NCBI GenBank assembly: GCA_002914845.1
Contig: JXTC01000022.1
Coordinates: 691,966 to 755,965 of the forward strand
DNA: 64,000 nucleotides
Direction of reading: 5' to 3'
Source of the DNA: Trema orientale
Taxonomy: Eukaryota; Streptophyta; Magnoliopsida; Rosales; Cannabaceae
Part shown: positions 23,281 through 36,400 of the stretch, in pieces
Layout: each line of letters opens with the position of its first letter
Position numbering within the stretch: the stretch's first letter is position 1
Notes under the pieces: model-generated
What the model was told of the DNA's origin: nothing
The model's database searches: none
The model's input: the letters and a program-made list of their open reading frames with translations, nothing else
Position numbers and translations under genes: made by a program

Positions 23281-23901
23281 CCTGTTTGGATTCATTTTTG
23301 TTTTCTGTTTTTTATTTTTTTAAAACAAAAAAATGGAAATTCTGTTTGAAAGTTTGCGTCGCAACTTTGTTCTTATTTTTTGTTTTTAAAATTGTTACCA
23401 AATTTTCAAAAAAAATTGTAACAAAATCTTTTTAATATTTTATTTTTTTAAGTAGATTTCAAAAACTAAAAAACATATGTGTTTATACACATATACATAT
23501 GTAAATAGATAATACTATGTATATCAAAATTTGTACCAAATTTTTAATACCAACACATGTAGCATTTGAATTGGCACAATTTAATTGGTTTATTAAAACT
23601 TATCACAAATAAATTAATCATATTCATCAATTGAATATTGCTAATCACATGCCACATGTGTTAGTATTAAAAATTTAGTAAAAGTTTCAGTACACTTAGC
23701 ATTATCATGTGTACATATATAAATACAAATCTATATGACTTCTTTCCTTATTATTTACACTTTTTCTTTTTGGAAACAAGTATGAAAAATGAGTTGCCAA
23801 ATATATTTCTTGTTTTTAAAAATTAAAAAATCAAAATATGATTTTCACCTCTATTTTAATTTATTTAAACGAAAAAACTAAAAATAAATCCAAACAACCT
23901 C
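23281..23901. mobile_element. MITE-like element with imperfect terminal inverted repeats
   Basis: The left end CCTGTTTGGATTCATTTTTG mirrors the right end AAAAATAAATCCAAACAACC with one-base offsets, over about 24 bp. The 620-bp interior is AT-rich with no open frame. GCCTGTTTGG-type ends are common in plant hAT-related MITEs, but no clear 8-bp target duplication is seen, so the class is unproven. Confidence 0.5.
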
Positions 23902-24141
23902 CTAATAATTTTCAAATGTGAAAGTTAATCTTGATACGTCAAAAACCAAAATTAGGGTATAAATTGGATAAACAACCCAAATAGAAGATATAAGATTAAA
24001 AAAAAATTCCTCGTAAGTGTGGGGAAAAATTGAAAGGGTACGGTAAGGGTTTTAGAAGAAAGCTTCGCCAGAATCTAGAAAAGGGAAGGAAGGGAAAGGG
24101 GACGAGAGGAGAGGAGAAGAGAAGAGAAGAGAGATCCGTTA

Positions 24142-25105
24142 ATGGCACATGTAATTAAGCAGACGACAAGAATCGTGGCCGATTCGTTGCATCCACATGT
24201 GGCGACGATGGCTAGGAGGTACCTCTTGATTTTGTATAACAGAATGGTAGAGAGGGCTCGTTTGCTCCCATCGGACGAGATATATCGCGGTAACTTGGAG
24301 GATCATGCACATGATCGTCTCAAGATTTTCCGTGAAGAGGTTGATTTGTGGATGATCGAGAAGCGCGTCGACTGTGGCGGGGTCCACGATCTCATCCTTC
24401 AAGCTCATGCCGAGCTCCATCAACTCGACTTGCTTCTCAGTGCGTAAACGCTATAGCTAGCTCGCTCTCTATTTTCTCGCTTGCACTTCGCTTGCCCACT
24501 CAGAAATTATTTCATAATTGAATAATTTTATTTTATTTAATTTTAATAATACTTGTTGTATTCTTTCTGTAACAATTGTTGGATGGTTTTGATTAGTTTG
24601 ATAATGATATATATATATATATATATATGTGTGTTATTGATTTTGGTTTTGTAGAGTGGGCACCATGGACTCCAGATTTCTTCTGGCAACGTCGTTTGCG
24701 CCAAATGAGAGACTGTGAAATTGAGGGGATGGACTTGTTAAGTGCGTTAATTTATCATCTTTAGTCAATTTAGTGATGTGATCATAATGAGAAAAGTTTG
24801 TGCATAAGATTTATCATCTTACTTACATTCATTGCATGGAAGTAACATTTTCTGAAATTTCCATGAACATTATTATAATTCCTTGTTGTGTTGTGTTATG
24901 TTATGTTACTTCTCTTTTCCTTTATTTTTAAGATAAATTTACTTCGTTTTATTACTTAATTCCTAAACTCAGTTTTGAAGGGATTTCCTTGCATGCGTAC
25001 AAAATTTCTTTTGCAGACGACGACGGACAATCAGCAACAGATTCGGATATGAACAACCCAAAGGTAATATATAGAGTGTATAAAAATGAAAAATATCCCT
25101 TGTAG
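24142..25105 (+). CDS. Small three-exon gene, copy A (unknown function)
   Basis: Exons 24142-24439, 24655-24741 and 25017-25105 join in phase to about 157 codons. Donors are gtgcgt, gtgcgt and none; acceptors are tttgtag and tttgcag. Exon 1 has a basic N-terminus (KQTTRI), then ARRYLLILYNRMVERARLLP, which recalls the L-Y-R motif of mitochondrial LYR proteins but with L-Y-N-R, and an acidic helix-rich end (DLILQAHAELHQLDLLL). Exon 2 has WAPWTPDFFWQRRLRQM and GMDLL. Exon 3 is Asp/Ser-rich. If intron 1 is retained, a stop three codons into it would end a 101-residue form. The leader is GA-rich (24055-24130). A tandem copy follows at 25225 and an inverted one lies at 17.2-17.8 kb. An LYR-type role is only a guess. 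Confidence 0.6.
24605..24631. repeat. (AT)n microsatellite in intron 1 of copy A
   Basis: An uninterrupted AT run followed by GTGTG. Confidence 0.85.
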
Positions 25106-25224
25106 AATTCCTCATAAGAGCGTGCTGTAAAAATTGAAAGGGTACACAAGGGGTCTTACCTGGAGAAGAGGAGGAAATAGAAAGGGAAAGGGAAAGAGAA
25201 AGAGAAGAGAGGATAGATCCGTTA

Positions 25225-25651
25225 ATGGCGCAGGTAAAGCAGACGACAAGAATCGCGGCTGATTCTTTGCATCCGCATGTGGCGATGATGGTGAGGAGGT
25301 ACCTCTTGATTCTGTATAACAGATTGCGAGAGAGGGCCCGTTCGGTCCCGACGCAGGAGAGTCCTCGCGGTCGCCCGGAGAATCTTGCACGCCGTGGTCT
25401 CAGGATTTGTCGTGAAGAGGTTGATTTGTCAATGATCGAGAAGCGCATCGGCTGTGGCGGTGTCCAGGATCTCATCCATCAAGCTCGTGCCGAGCTTTAT
25501 CAAATCGACTTGTTTTTCAGTGCGTAAATAACTTTTATTTATTTATTTTTACTTATAACTATTGGGCGATGATTTTGATGATTAGTTAGATAATGATATA
25601 TTATTTGGTTTTGGTTTTGGTTTTGCAGAGGAGGCACCCTGGAAGCAATAA
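25225..25651 (+). CDS. Small gene family, copy B (shortened C-terminus)
   Basis: Exon 1 (25225-25519) matches copy A throughout, with the same start, the block RRYLLILYNRLRERAR and the same donor context, CAgtgcgtaa. Exon 2 starts at 25629 after ttttgcag but reads only KEAPWKQ before a stop at 25651, because sequence corresponding to the middle of copy A exon 2 is deleted. The predicted product is about 106 residues. The GA-rich leader (25155-25215) is shared with copy A. Part of the downstream sequence of copy A (24765-24840) reappears after copy B at about 26165-26245, so the two arose by segmental tandem duplication. It may be a young pseudogene or a functional short form. Confidence 0.55.
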
Positions 25652-26391
25652 CATCGTTTGTGCCAACTGAGACTATTTGGAAGTGGGGCACTATAACAGT
25701 TTTGTGTTGCTTCTTAACTCAAATGAATCATTTGCGAGAGACGATAATATTTTGTGGGTTGTATTACTATTACTTAGGACATCGTTTTACAAAATTGTAA
25801 ACCGGATACTTAATTTTGTATGGATGTGTTTGGGTGTCTAGGGCAATGGATGATGAAATTATTTCGTGATGGTTAATAATAGTTACATGATGAGATTTTA
25901 TCTGCTTCTTTCTCATTGTACTGTATGTTGCCCGATTGTTTACTATGGTTTTATTACATGAGAAACTGTAAGATAAATAAGCTTTAGGTATCACAACCTT
26001 TTTTTTGTCATTAGCTAATTTACTCATATTTGTACATTTTACTGTAGAAAACGTGCATAACCGCCCATCTGGCTTCGACCTCCCATTTCTATTTCATTTG
26101 GCTTCAAGCTAGATTATAAAACATTGTTATTGCTTCAGCAATGAACTTGTTGTTAGGTGCTTTTATCATCATCTTCAGTCAATTTAGTGATGTGATCATA
26201 CTGATAAAAGTTTGTGTATAAGATTTATTATACCCGAGAAGTTTTCTCGCTTACATTGGATGATTGCTGTACAAGTTAGGGGAAAAAAATTATTTTTTAT
26301 TAGGAAATTATCTTTTTTTATTCTGTGTAGTTTGTTCTGCATGCAATAGGAACCACAACAAACAATTACGAATTATGGTCGAGGCATGACT
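25652..26391. other. Intergenic; duplicated 3' flank of copy A
   Basis: The phrase GTCAATTTAGTGATGTGATCATA, cut here to its core TTTAGTGATGTGATCATA, occurs at about 24768-24785 and again near 26183-26200. This marks the end of the tandem duplication. No separate gene is seen. Confidence 0.5.
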
Positions 26392-26396
26392 AGCAT

Positions 26397-28241
26397 TGTC
26401 ACGACCCGAAGTCGGGGTCAGTGGCAGAATGAGTATTTCATAAGATAGAAATATCGAAAAATATTTTTTAAAAATGACTCAATTAATTCAAAAATTGCCC
26501 CGAGGACTCAAAATTTTCAAACTGGTCTCGATAAAATGTTTAAATAAAAATAAAACCCCACAATTATGCGTCACTCATCAAACATAGAATGTAATTAAAA
26601 CAATTGTTTAATAGTCATACATCACAAATCATCTCACACTTAAATACAGATATAAGTAATACAAACTATGTCCAAATCTCACATTCTAGTTCATAAAGTT
26701 TAATGAAATCCAAATTCCTACTCAAATCTAATTATTTCACAAATCTCGTAGGAATTTACTAAAATATAAATAAACTAGTTATTCTGCAATGCCTCGATCT
26801 AGTTCTCTCCGTCCAAATCACACTGGGTGCCACCTGAGGGGAAGAAAGGGGCGAGCTAATACCCAGTAGAGAATAGATTACAAGTTTTTTATACATAAGA
26901 AATATACTCACGTTGAAGGTCCTGCATGGCTAGTAGACCACTCAAAACAGTTTATAGAATCCAAGTGGAAAGCACAGTCTAATAGTTCAAATATTCCAAA
27001 TTATTGTAAATCATTCACCAAAACCAGTACATATCTATTCAAACCAACCACGTATGCAATCATGATGTCCGAAATATCATAGATCACTCGTAAGTCCGAG
27101 CCACTAAAAGAGGCGCTGTAAATCCGAGCACCTAATGTGTGGTACCGTAAGTCTGAAGGCCGTGTAAGTATGTGAGTGCATGCAAATGTTATGTGAATGA
27201 CAAAATAAGGATCTGCATTATTTCCACAAAATCATATAATAACCATGCAGTATTCTTTAATCAAATCACTTTTAGTCCTCAAATCTGAGTTTTCAAATCG
27301 TTTTGGATTTTCTAAAAATTTCAGTAGTATAACAACCATTTTTGATCAAAACTCAAAAATTCAATTTCCTGCAGAAAATAATTCAAAACAGTATAATTGA
27401 CATGCCAACTAGTGTGACGTATCTCCCAAGCAGTTTATACCTCAAATCAAGTCAAAAATAGATACAAACACGATTTTTATAAATAATTTTACGAAGTTCT
27501 ATATTTATTAAAAATATATAAATTTATAAATTAAACTAGTTTTAGAATCAAGTAATCGAATCTCTTACTCAATCGAGTGTCCAATTGGTGTTACAGGGCT
27601 ATAGAGAAGGTTTGGTGTCGTTTGGAGGGCCGGGTGTCGTTTTCAAAACTTTGATTCCTTGGTTTGAAAACTTGATTTTCAAACAGAGTTTCAAATCGTG
27701 AAACAAATTACACCACTAAATTCAGAGCACCAAAAAAAGCTAGGTTAGATATATAATTTGTCTAATTTGAAGCCGGCCCCATGGCATGCAAATCGAGGTA
27801 AATCTGAGCTGTCCGATTTTATTTTTCGTGCCCATTTCAAAACATAGTCAATATATATCTCATTTTTCACCATTTTCAACGTAGATTCCAAAAATGATAT
27901 TAGTTTCAAAATCTAACGGTCTGATCAAAAAGTCAACTCCGAAACTAATTACACATAAAACTTTCCAACAAAATTAAAATCAAACGGAGCAAAACTGAGA
28001 CACGAGACACCTACCACAAGATTGTCCGTGAGGAGAGGAGTCCACAGCGACTAATTTCTTGGCGACCGACAGCCGGAATCGTCTCTGGTGAGCAACGTGA
28101 TCCGCAGCAATTTTTCGCCATTTTCCGACGATTGGCTGCTCCGGCAGGGCTGGGTTCGTTGGCGGCTTGTTCCTCCAGCGGTGGGCTTCAGTTTCCGGTG
28201 GCTGGCGAGTCAACGTTGCTTTGAAAATTAGAGCAAGGACA
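26397..28241 (-). mobile_element. Gypsy (chromovirus-like) long LTR remnant
   Basis: On the minus strand the block ends GACTTCGGGTCGTGACA, a terminus typical of chromoviral LTRs. It contains CTACTGGGTATTAGCTCGCC (around 26855), the ACTGGGT/GAGCT signature seen in that LTR class, and GC-rich coding-like sequence near its start (27980-28240). A start at 28241 (TGTCCTTGC) is possible. Flanking pentamers (AGCAT and AACCT) do not match, so either one boundary is wrong or the copy is truncated. No Gypsy protein-coding sequence adjoins it. Confidence 0.5.
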
Positions 28242-28261
28242 AACCTGCCACTGGTATAGCT

Positions 28262-29570
28262 TTGAAACACACCCAAAGTGTTGATCAATTTCCAATCAAG
28301 CACCTTGAAAATCTTGATGAAGAAAAGACTGACTTGCCGACCAAAAACTTTGCTAAATTCCTTCGAAGAAACAAGAAGAGAAGGAACTCATATGGCAAGC
28401 CCGGACAAGGAAATCAAAGAGGACAAAAAAAGTTATCTAGCTCAAGTCCACGTAATCATCCTAGAGTGCTCACATAATAGATGATGAGTGACCATTCTAG
28501 AATGAAGACAACAAGCACAAAAAGTCAGCAACAACAATTAAAGTGTTCACTCGTGAAACACATAGTGAATACTCTGCGTGTTCACTCGTGAAACACATAA
28601 TGAATACTCTACTTCAGATTACGTAAGTCTTGCCAAAATTCCCAACAATCTCGCCCTTTTTAGCAAACTTACGAACAAAGCTCACGAATAACTAATTAAG
28701 CTTACAAGTAGAACCAGAAATTAACGCATGCTAAACAAGAACTACTCCGCCTAATGATAAAAAAATAGTAAATATATATATATACAAATTAAATAAAAAT
28801 AAAAAAAAAGTGAATGTTTTTTCTAATCTATATATTTCGTTTGATCATGATGCATCTAAAATACATTTCTTCATCACTATCTTGCTTGCATTTGACTTTG
28901 TGCTATTATATATCTTTCTAGTAAAAGGTTCCTCACTTGATTATGCCATGGTTTATCTTTTGTGTGTCACGTTGGATGAATTCTCTTGCAAATATTATTT
29001 TAAAACACTTATGTCCATCACCTTATTAGGAAGGCTACCTTATGCTGAAGAGTGAAAAGCTACCTATGAGCAATTTTCTTAACTATGCTTTGAAAATTCT
29101 ACCATAGGAGAAGACTACCTCAGTACAAGAACGAAAATTCCAGATCTGAAAGTGAGACTCCGGGGAAGAGCTTTGAGCTTGTCCAAAGTTCATCATTTCT
29201 TTGTATCTTCTTCAAAAGCTTGAGAGATTTCAAGCTGCAGCTGAGAGGGATTCTCAGCTCATCAGTGTTAGGGGGAGCCTAACTCAACTATAGCTGAGTG
29301 GGATACTTAGCTACCTCAAATCTACATCAACCACGGTAGATTTGCAAGTGGTCTCATGAAATTAGAAAAGGAATTTCTATTTGTGTGTAATTTCATTGTC
29401 TTGTAATCATACCTTGATTTGATTTAGTGAATTTATTTTTGCTGGAGTAGATCCCTTGGATGTGGACCAAGAGAAATCTTAGTTGAACCAAGTAAAAAAT
29501 CTCGTGTGATTTTTACCTTTCTTGGTTGTTCTTGCCCAAGTCTAATTATTAATGAAATTTAATTGGGTAA
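28262..29570 (+). mobile_element. Retroelement-derived region, probably Copia (gag tail and LTR edge)
   Basis: An open frame at 28262-28477 has a lysine/arginine-rich tail (FAKFLRRNKKRR) like the end of a retrotransposon gag. Near 29268-29282 is TTAGGGGGAGCC, a strong polypurine-type tract, followed by sequence that looks like an LTR body and ends in pyrimidine-rich DNA. These signs fit a decayed Copia of the large-LTR kind, but no polymerase motif is present, and the assignment is tentative. Confidence 0.3.
28543..28612 (+). repeat. Two tandem copies of a 35-bp unit
   Basis: The unit beginning GTGTTCACTCGTGAAACACA is present at 28543-28577 and 28578-28612 with one or two differences. Each unit contains the partial palindrome GTGTTCACTCGTGAAACAC. 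Confidence 0.8.
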
Positions 29571-29695
29571 ATTGCGTTTATAATTGGTAATCAACTAGAT
29601 TTGGGACCCTTAAAACTTATAGATGGTATTACAAAAATAAATAAGAAAGTCAAGATAAGATCCAACGGCTCAAAACTAAACACTCCACGTTGGTA

Positions 29696-29701
<6 letters not shown>

Positions 29702-29726
<25 letters not shown>

Positions 29727-29730
29727 TATG
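29702..29730. repeat. (TA)n microsatellite
   Basis: A run of TA dinucleotides preceded by an A-tract. Confidence 0.9.
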
Positions 29731-30471
29731 GCTAACTGGGAAAAAATCTATTGTCGCTCCAATAGATTGACAAGCCACTCCAGTCATCTCCGTCTTCTCT
29801 TTGACAGTGCTTGCACATAATCGGGGAAAGCTTGAGCAAAAGCCTTGAATAGAGTCGAGTTTTAAAGGAGTTTCGTGGTCCAATAGAATCCTGCAGCGTA
29901 GACCAACAACTAATGTATTACATATGCAAATGACATAGGAAAACAATCACCAGATATGCAAATGGATAGGAACATATGGCTTTTTAACACAATCACGGAA
30001 TAACTAAGTGATGCAAACATGGATTAAAATATGTTAAGAAATAAAATTATTACTATTATCTAAAATATAGTATACCATTATTATCATTATTTAGGATTAT
30101 TTATATTTATAATTAAGTGTTAATTAATTTCGGGTAACTACATTTATGTTTTATTTTCTATTAGTTTCTAGAGTGTGTTTTGTTTTTTTAGTTGAGTCCA
30201 TTACATATCTATAAATAAGCTTAACTATGTGATTTTTTTTAACAAATAATTTTTTATTTTTCTCCTTATACGGGTCTTTTTCTCTCAAGTTTTTATATTG
30301 ATTCTCTATTACTCTTCTACCCGTTCATTAATTACTATCTCATTTTCTCTAATAGATCTCCCCTTGATTCTATTATGTCTCTCTTAAATCTGTCTTGTTT
30401 TTTTGTCTATCTTATTTATTTATCTTTTACTATTCTATCAATTCTATCTTATTTTCTCATCTTATCCTACA
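29731..30471. other. No gene seen; LTR-like stretch at 30032-30471
   Basis: The block from TGTTAAGA (30032) to TCCTACA (30471) has an LTR-like layout: a TATA motif CTATAAATAAGC near 30210, then a pyrimidine-rich 3' half. Flanking pentamers do not match (AAATA and TCACT), so a solo LTR is only suspected. Confidence 0.3.
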
Positions 30472-33400
30472 TCACTTAGCTAACACTAACAAAGGACAAC
30501 TTGATTGACGCTCCAGTAGTCGTATTATGATCAGTTGCCATAAAACATCAAGCCATACAAGCATATTGCAAACATTAAATAATTCCACACTATTCTCTGA
30601 CCTCACGCAAAATTTAACGAACTCACATATAACAATAAAATCTGCAAATCTACTATTGACAGGAGAATAAGAACAAACCAGACAGTCTGCATAACATTTA
30701 GGACTAGTGCCGTAAAACAGCATTCCAAATCGACCAAGTCTCTTGCCCCATTCTGGATCCAGAACCTCAGGCGCGTTGCTCTTTAATTCTCTAAAAAGAG
30801 AATAGTTACCCTCATTCACTTCCTTGTTTACCCTCGAACAAACCACAGTAAGAAATTTAATCCTTCGGGACATATCCCAGAACAATGGATGCCCGTATAA
30901 CTCACCTGCCTCTGGCCTGACATGAACATGAAAGTTTCTCATCAACAAATTATAAAACTTAAAATGCACACAAAGGAGACATTTGCAAAAAGGCTCATAA
31001 AAGATTTTCAAATCACCTCAAGAAGAAAGAACAATTGGCTCTAGATTCTTCACCTGATTTATGATATTAAAATGAAGCACCCAATTACAGAATTTTAATA
31101 ACCTTTCAAGAACATTAAGTTCCAAGGCACCCATTCATGGTATTCATGGTGCAATGCTAACATTAATCCTGTAACTAACTGGCCTCAGGGTATATTCACA
31201 TTAAAGGTTATATTGATATCTGATTATGACTATCCAAACATTAGGCTAGAGCCCACCCCCACTTGCAAGCATAAGGCTTGTTGGTTCCAAATGACAAAAG
31301 GGCTAACATTATGGAGTTATAATAGGGGTTCTTTGTTTCATTCTTGCTAGAAAGTGAAACCTCTAAGCCAGCAATAATTTTCTTCGTCCCTCTAAGCCAA
31401 CAATAATGTTCTTCAACAAGGCCTACAAATAGAAGAATCTAATTCAAATGCTTTTATAAAAAAAAATAAAGGGCCAGAGTTGGTAAGCAGCTACCACATT
31501 TAAGTGAAACTATTCTCAGCTAGTAATCCATGCTTAAGGAGATCTCTCTTACCTCATCTCAGGATCAGGATGTAACAGAAGAGAAATAAGATGGGACGCC
31601 TCAGGCATATTCTCCAATTGGGACAAGTTCATCTTATTCTGTAGAATATTCACATCACGTTGGTCAATAGCCCGACCAAATGGGTGACTAGCCTGACCAA
31701 ATGGGTGACTACCACCGGTGAAGCAAAAAAAGAGAAGACAACCTAAACTAAACAAATCCGCTGCAATAGTCTGTCTCCCGTTAAGAAGCTGCTCAGGTGC
31801 TTTCCAACCCGAAATGTCAGAACCTTCAGTTCATTCCAAGTAAATGAGACCAAAAGAAACAAGTTAAAAGCATGCATGAAATAATAAAATGCAATTTAAA
31901 GTAAACATGTATATCTAACACACATCAATTCAGGTGCTCATAAATAATGGTGAGTCAGAAAGTAGGGAGCGAAGTCTAGGCTTATCGAAGGAGCATTCTT
32001 GGAGAATATCTAAACACAACTGAAAGCCTTGGGGATAATACTCCATTAGTCTGGACAATAATCTGATCTGAATAAAAGAGCACAACAGCCTTATATTGTT
32101 CTAGAAGGATCAGTTACAACTAATTAGAGTCCCAGACCATGATTAATCACATAGAACATGGGAAAATTAGGACTCTATCTAGCTAACTCACCATACATAA
32201 CAAACTTACAGAAATACCATTAAAGAAACAAAAACTAATTAGCCCTTAATACAAAAAAGAACAAAACAAAAAATAAAAGTGTGAAATATGGAACATGAAA
32301 TGCCTAACAATGCTGCATCAATAAAGATGGTGTGTTAACTCGATAAATATCATGCACAAAATAGAATTTTAACATGCACAGATAGAGGTTTAAGTTTGAT
32401 ATTAGAATGAGAGTACTTACCAGTATAACAAAGATGTGTGAACATCTGTTTCCCAAAAAATATCAACACGTTTTGAGGCTTCAAGTCCCCGTGACACTTT
32501 CCCTTTTCATGTAACTTCTCAAGATCAAAAATGACAGATCTGTGGAATCAATGTAACAAAGGGAAGGTCAAGAAGAAGATATATCATAAACGTTGTTTTG
32601 AGGTATGTCCCTAATCACAAGCCAGAGGAAATCAGGGGATAAGACAGAGTTGTTTGTGACTTTTACATGTAATAATTAAAAAAAAAAAAAAAAAGAGACC
32701 AGAGACTGGTTAGTCACTTTTCCTAAACCCTATTTGGAGATATTTTTAAGAAGTTTGAGTGCATGGGGTCTATGGGAAAAGCCACTGCACTTTACAGCGG
32801 AGATAATCCCTAAGCCAGGTAGAAAAACAGCTTCTAGAACCTTGTTTTGGAGCTGAAACCGGACAGGTGGCAATTGCGAAGCCACCTGCCAAGCTTAGAG
32901 AAGAATAGTCCTAATAGTGACACCTAGGATTTGATGACTCTACATAGTGATTTTATTGGCCAGATTAAGCCTAGACATGTTACTTCTGCACCTTGGAAAT
33001 GCAACTGCAGCAGAATTTCAGGGAATGCTGCCTGTTGGCAGCAGAATTCCACCAACTGCTAGATAGTGAGCAAGAGTCAAGAGCAACTCTCTGCCTATGA
33101 ATAGGAAGCTCTCAACCTCACAAAATCAGACCTTCAAGTCATCACACACGTTTCCGCCGTTTCCTGAGCTTCCTCTCTGCCATTCAGGGTTTCCCCACTG
33201 CAGCTCCAAAATCCAGCAACGCTTCTTACTAGCTCAAAATCATCACCAAAATCATTAGAGAACTTTAGATCAAGTCCAAGATCAAGTCTCTAGTAGTATT
33301 TGCGCCTTAGAATTTAGGGTTTGCATGTATGATAAGCCTTGTTTCTACGTAAACAGTGGCTGTTCCCAAGTATTTTACTCTACCCAATGGGCTAAAAACT

Positions 33401-36400
33401 TTCCTAAACTCTCATGCATCATTTCAAAACAGCATGGTTTTAAAAATCTTATTCAGGAACTTGAGGCTTTTGCTTTAGCTCGATGAGGCATAATCTTTGG
33501 GGCGAACTGAGGCTTACTTAAGTAACAAAAACCTCATTAAAAATCATGAAAGAAAGAGAAAACTCATAAGCATATAATGAATTAGTTCATAAAAAGACAC
33601 ATAATTGCATTAAAATGTAATAAACTTCGTGAAAATTACTGGCAATAATACACAAAATCACAAACAAAAATGAGTAGAACTTAGTGTAGACTTGATCTAT
33701 TTCTAAAGTTCAAAAACTTTAAGAGTGAATCTGCCACAGCTCTTTTTTCCTGGTCGAATTCTAAAGTGTGAAACGATAGGCCTAATAATTTGTCTAGTCA
33801 AACTTGTTCTAACTTTAAAACAGACCTAAAAAGGTTTAAAAAGAAACTATACGTTAGTTGGGCCAAACATTGTTTAAAAACCCTAAACTGGAACTGATAG
33901 TATGAGGCTTAAGCCTCGCATGCTTTTGAAGCTTTACCCGTTGTTGCAGCCAATTGAAGCGTAGCTTCATGTACTTTTTTCTCAGCCCAACCTCAAAGCG
34001 TAAGCCACAAATGCTTTTCAAAACCATGGAAAACAGTTTTCTAGGTTAAGTTTCACATTCTATCAGATTTTGTACATTTGAAGCCCCATCTTACTACTTT
34101 TCCATGCACAATTAGATATAATCTACACATAAACAGCAGCTCATTTACTCTATTTCATTTATTTTCTTAGTTCTTTTCCTAGATTCACATCTCTTATATA
34201 TTTCAGACACATCCTAAGTTAGTCTTTAGATCTGAAAAAGAGACTCTACAAGGGTTGAATCATCCAAAAATCCAATTCTCTTTTATGTTCTTGGTAATTT
34301 TGTACCTCAGAAAATTCAATTAGAATTTCAGTTTCTTTTCCACCTATTTCGTAAGTCAACTTTAATTTCCAGTACCTTTATTTTCTGCTGTCTAAATTTA
34401 TGCTCTTTTTTCTTTCTACAATTTACATTTCCAGCACCTTTAATTTCAGTATTTCGATGTCAGAAGCCTTGATTCCAAAAAACCTAGTCTATTTAATTTC
34501 TGGTAGTTAAATTTCAGTAATTTATGTTCCAGTTCTTTTAAATTCAGCAATTTACATACAACTTTAATTTCCATCTTTTACATTTCAATATCTTTTATTC
34601 CAATTAGCTAGCTCCTTTAAATTTCAGTTATTTAATCTCTTAGAAATTTATTTTTACCAGCATTTTTTTTTATGTTATCTAAGTACCTAACTTTAACTAG
34701 CAACATATAGATACCGACACCTATATCTCCACGCTTATACTAACCTAATTATACTAACCTAATTTGTCATGCTTTACTATGCTGTCTTAGACTTGAGTAA
34801 CATTCAAAACAAACACGCATATAGATACAAAAAGATCTTATATCAAAACAAGACTCAGTGAGAATAAGATGAAAAAGAGGAGTATTTGCTTAACACAATC
34901 GAACTGGCTTTAAGAGGAATGCCATGCATACATCAGACATTGATATAGTGCATGTTAAAGGATACTTTCTTCGACCTAAGAGCTAATCATACATGCTACG
35001 TACAAAACACATTACCAAGACTGATATAAGATTAATCCAACTTAATGCCAAAGAACATTTCCAGGTAGCATAGAGACTTAAAAACGAAAAAGTAGAGAAA
35101 TATAATTTTCTAAGTAGGATATTACATGCAATTAAATCAATTTCTAACTAACTTCATGATCTCAAGTACTAAACATAGACATTTAAAAAAAGTAAGACAT
35201 TTAATCTCTAAGTAGGCTACCATATGAAATTAAAGGAATTTCTTACCAACCTCATGATCTCAATTACATGAAAAGTTGGATTGCCACTTGTGAGAGCTCC
35301 CACGTCATATTCAGGAGAATCAACACGAAAAAGATCATCTAAGTTCCAATAAGGTATCTCCTGGAGGAGAAAAGCCAAGTATCGTTTATTTATAAAAGAG
35401 AAAGAAAGCACAAAGCAACAAGGGCATATGAGAGTGCAACAATGGAATATGAGAGTCAGTGATGTGTTTCTTATTTATTTATTTATTTTTAAAGAAACAG
35501 GGACAAATTTTATTAAGAAAGGAAACGAAATAATAAAACAAAAAAAAAAAAGATAGACAAGATATCGTCTTAAAGATAGAACAAAGTATTCAAATCCCTA
35601 CTCAAATCTGAAAACAACAAATCCTTGAATTTTTTGTGTGTGAAAGATCTAAATATAGCAACCCAAAATTTAACTTTTTCCCAAGGAGACTCAAGACTTC
35701 CTTCTCCACCTTCAAAAGCTTTGTTATTCCTTTCCAGCCAAATTGACCAACAAATAGCCACAATAGCACTGTTCCACAACCTTTTCCTACGACCACCTAG
35801 ACTGTAAAATCCTCTATCAAACTGAAAGACATCCTTACTTCGACCAGGCCACACCCACGAAACTCTGAATTCCTTAAGTAATCGACAGCAAGTGCAATAG
35901 CATGGCCGTGAAAGAATAAATGATCCATAGATTCATCATCCAGGTTACATAGCACAAACCAAGTAGGAGAAATAGCTAAAAAATACGGCTTCTATTTCTG
36001 AAGTACATCATAAGTTTTTCTCTCTTAAACTTCAAACGAGAGTTAATTTAAACTTCTCAAAAATTTAAATACTTCCCAACTAAGTTGGCACCTATGCAAA
36101 TTATATTAATGTAGTACATAATTCAAGAATTAAAATTAGCTTACATTAAGTATCATTATTACCAACTTCTATAGTATACAAACTTACTAAGTTTTCGGCT
36201 TTTTGAGAAAGAAAAATAGAAAATAACAAAACATTTATTTCTTCTAATTTTTATCTAGAAAGTATTTTTAATTATTTTTGTTCTCTTTTTTTAAACATTT
36301 TTAAAGTTAAATTAGATTTAGAAATTGTCATATAATTCGAAATGAAGTATACTTTGTGCAAATTAGTTATTACTGCAAATCTTGCCTGTGATGCCAGCCT

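Noticed and set aside
27980..28303. 107-codon minus-strand frame of GC-richer sequence
   Set aside because: Lies inside the chromovirus-like LTR block; no protein motif, and such GC-rich frames are common near the start of these LTRs.
30032..30471. Solo LTR candidate
   Set aside because: Has TG...CA ends and a TATA motif but no matching target-site duplication and no recognised internal signature; kept only as a note.
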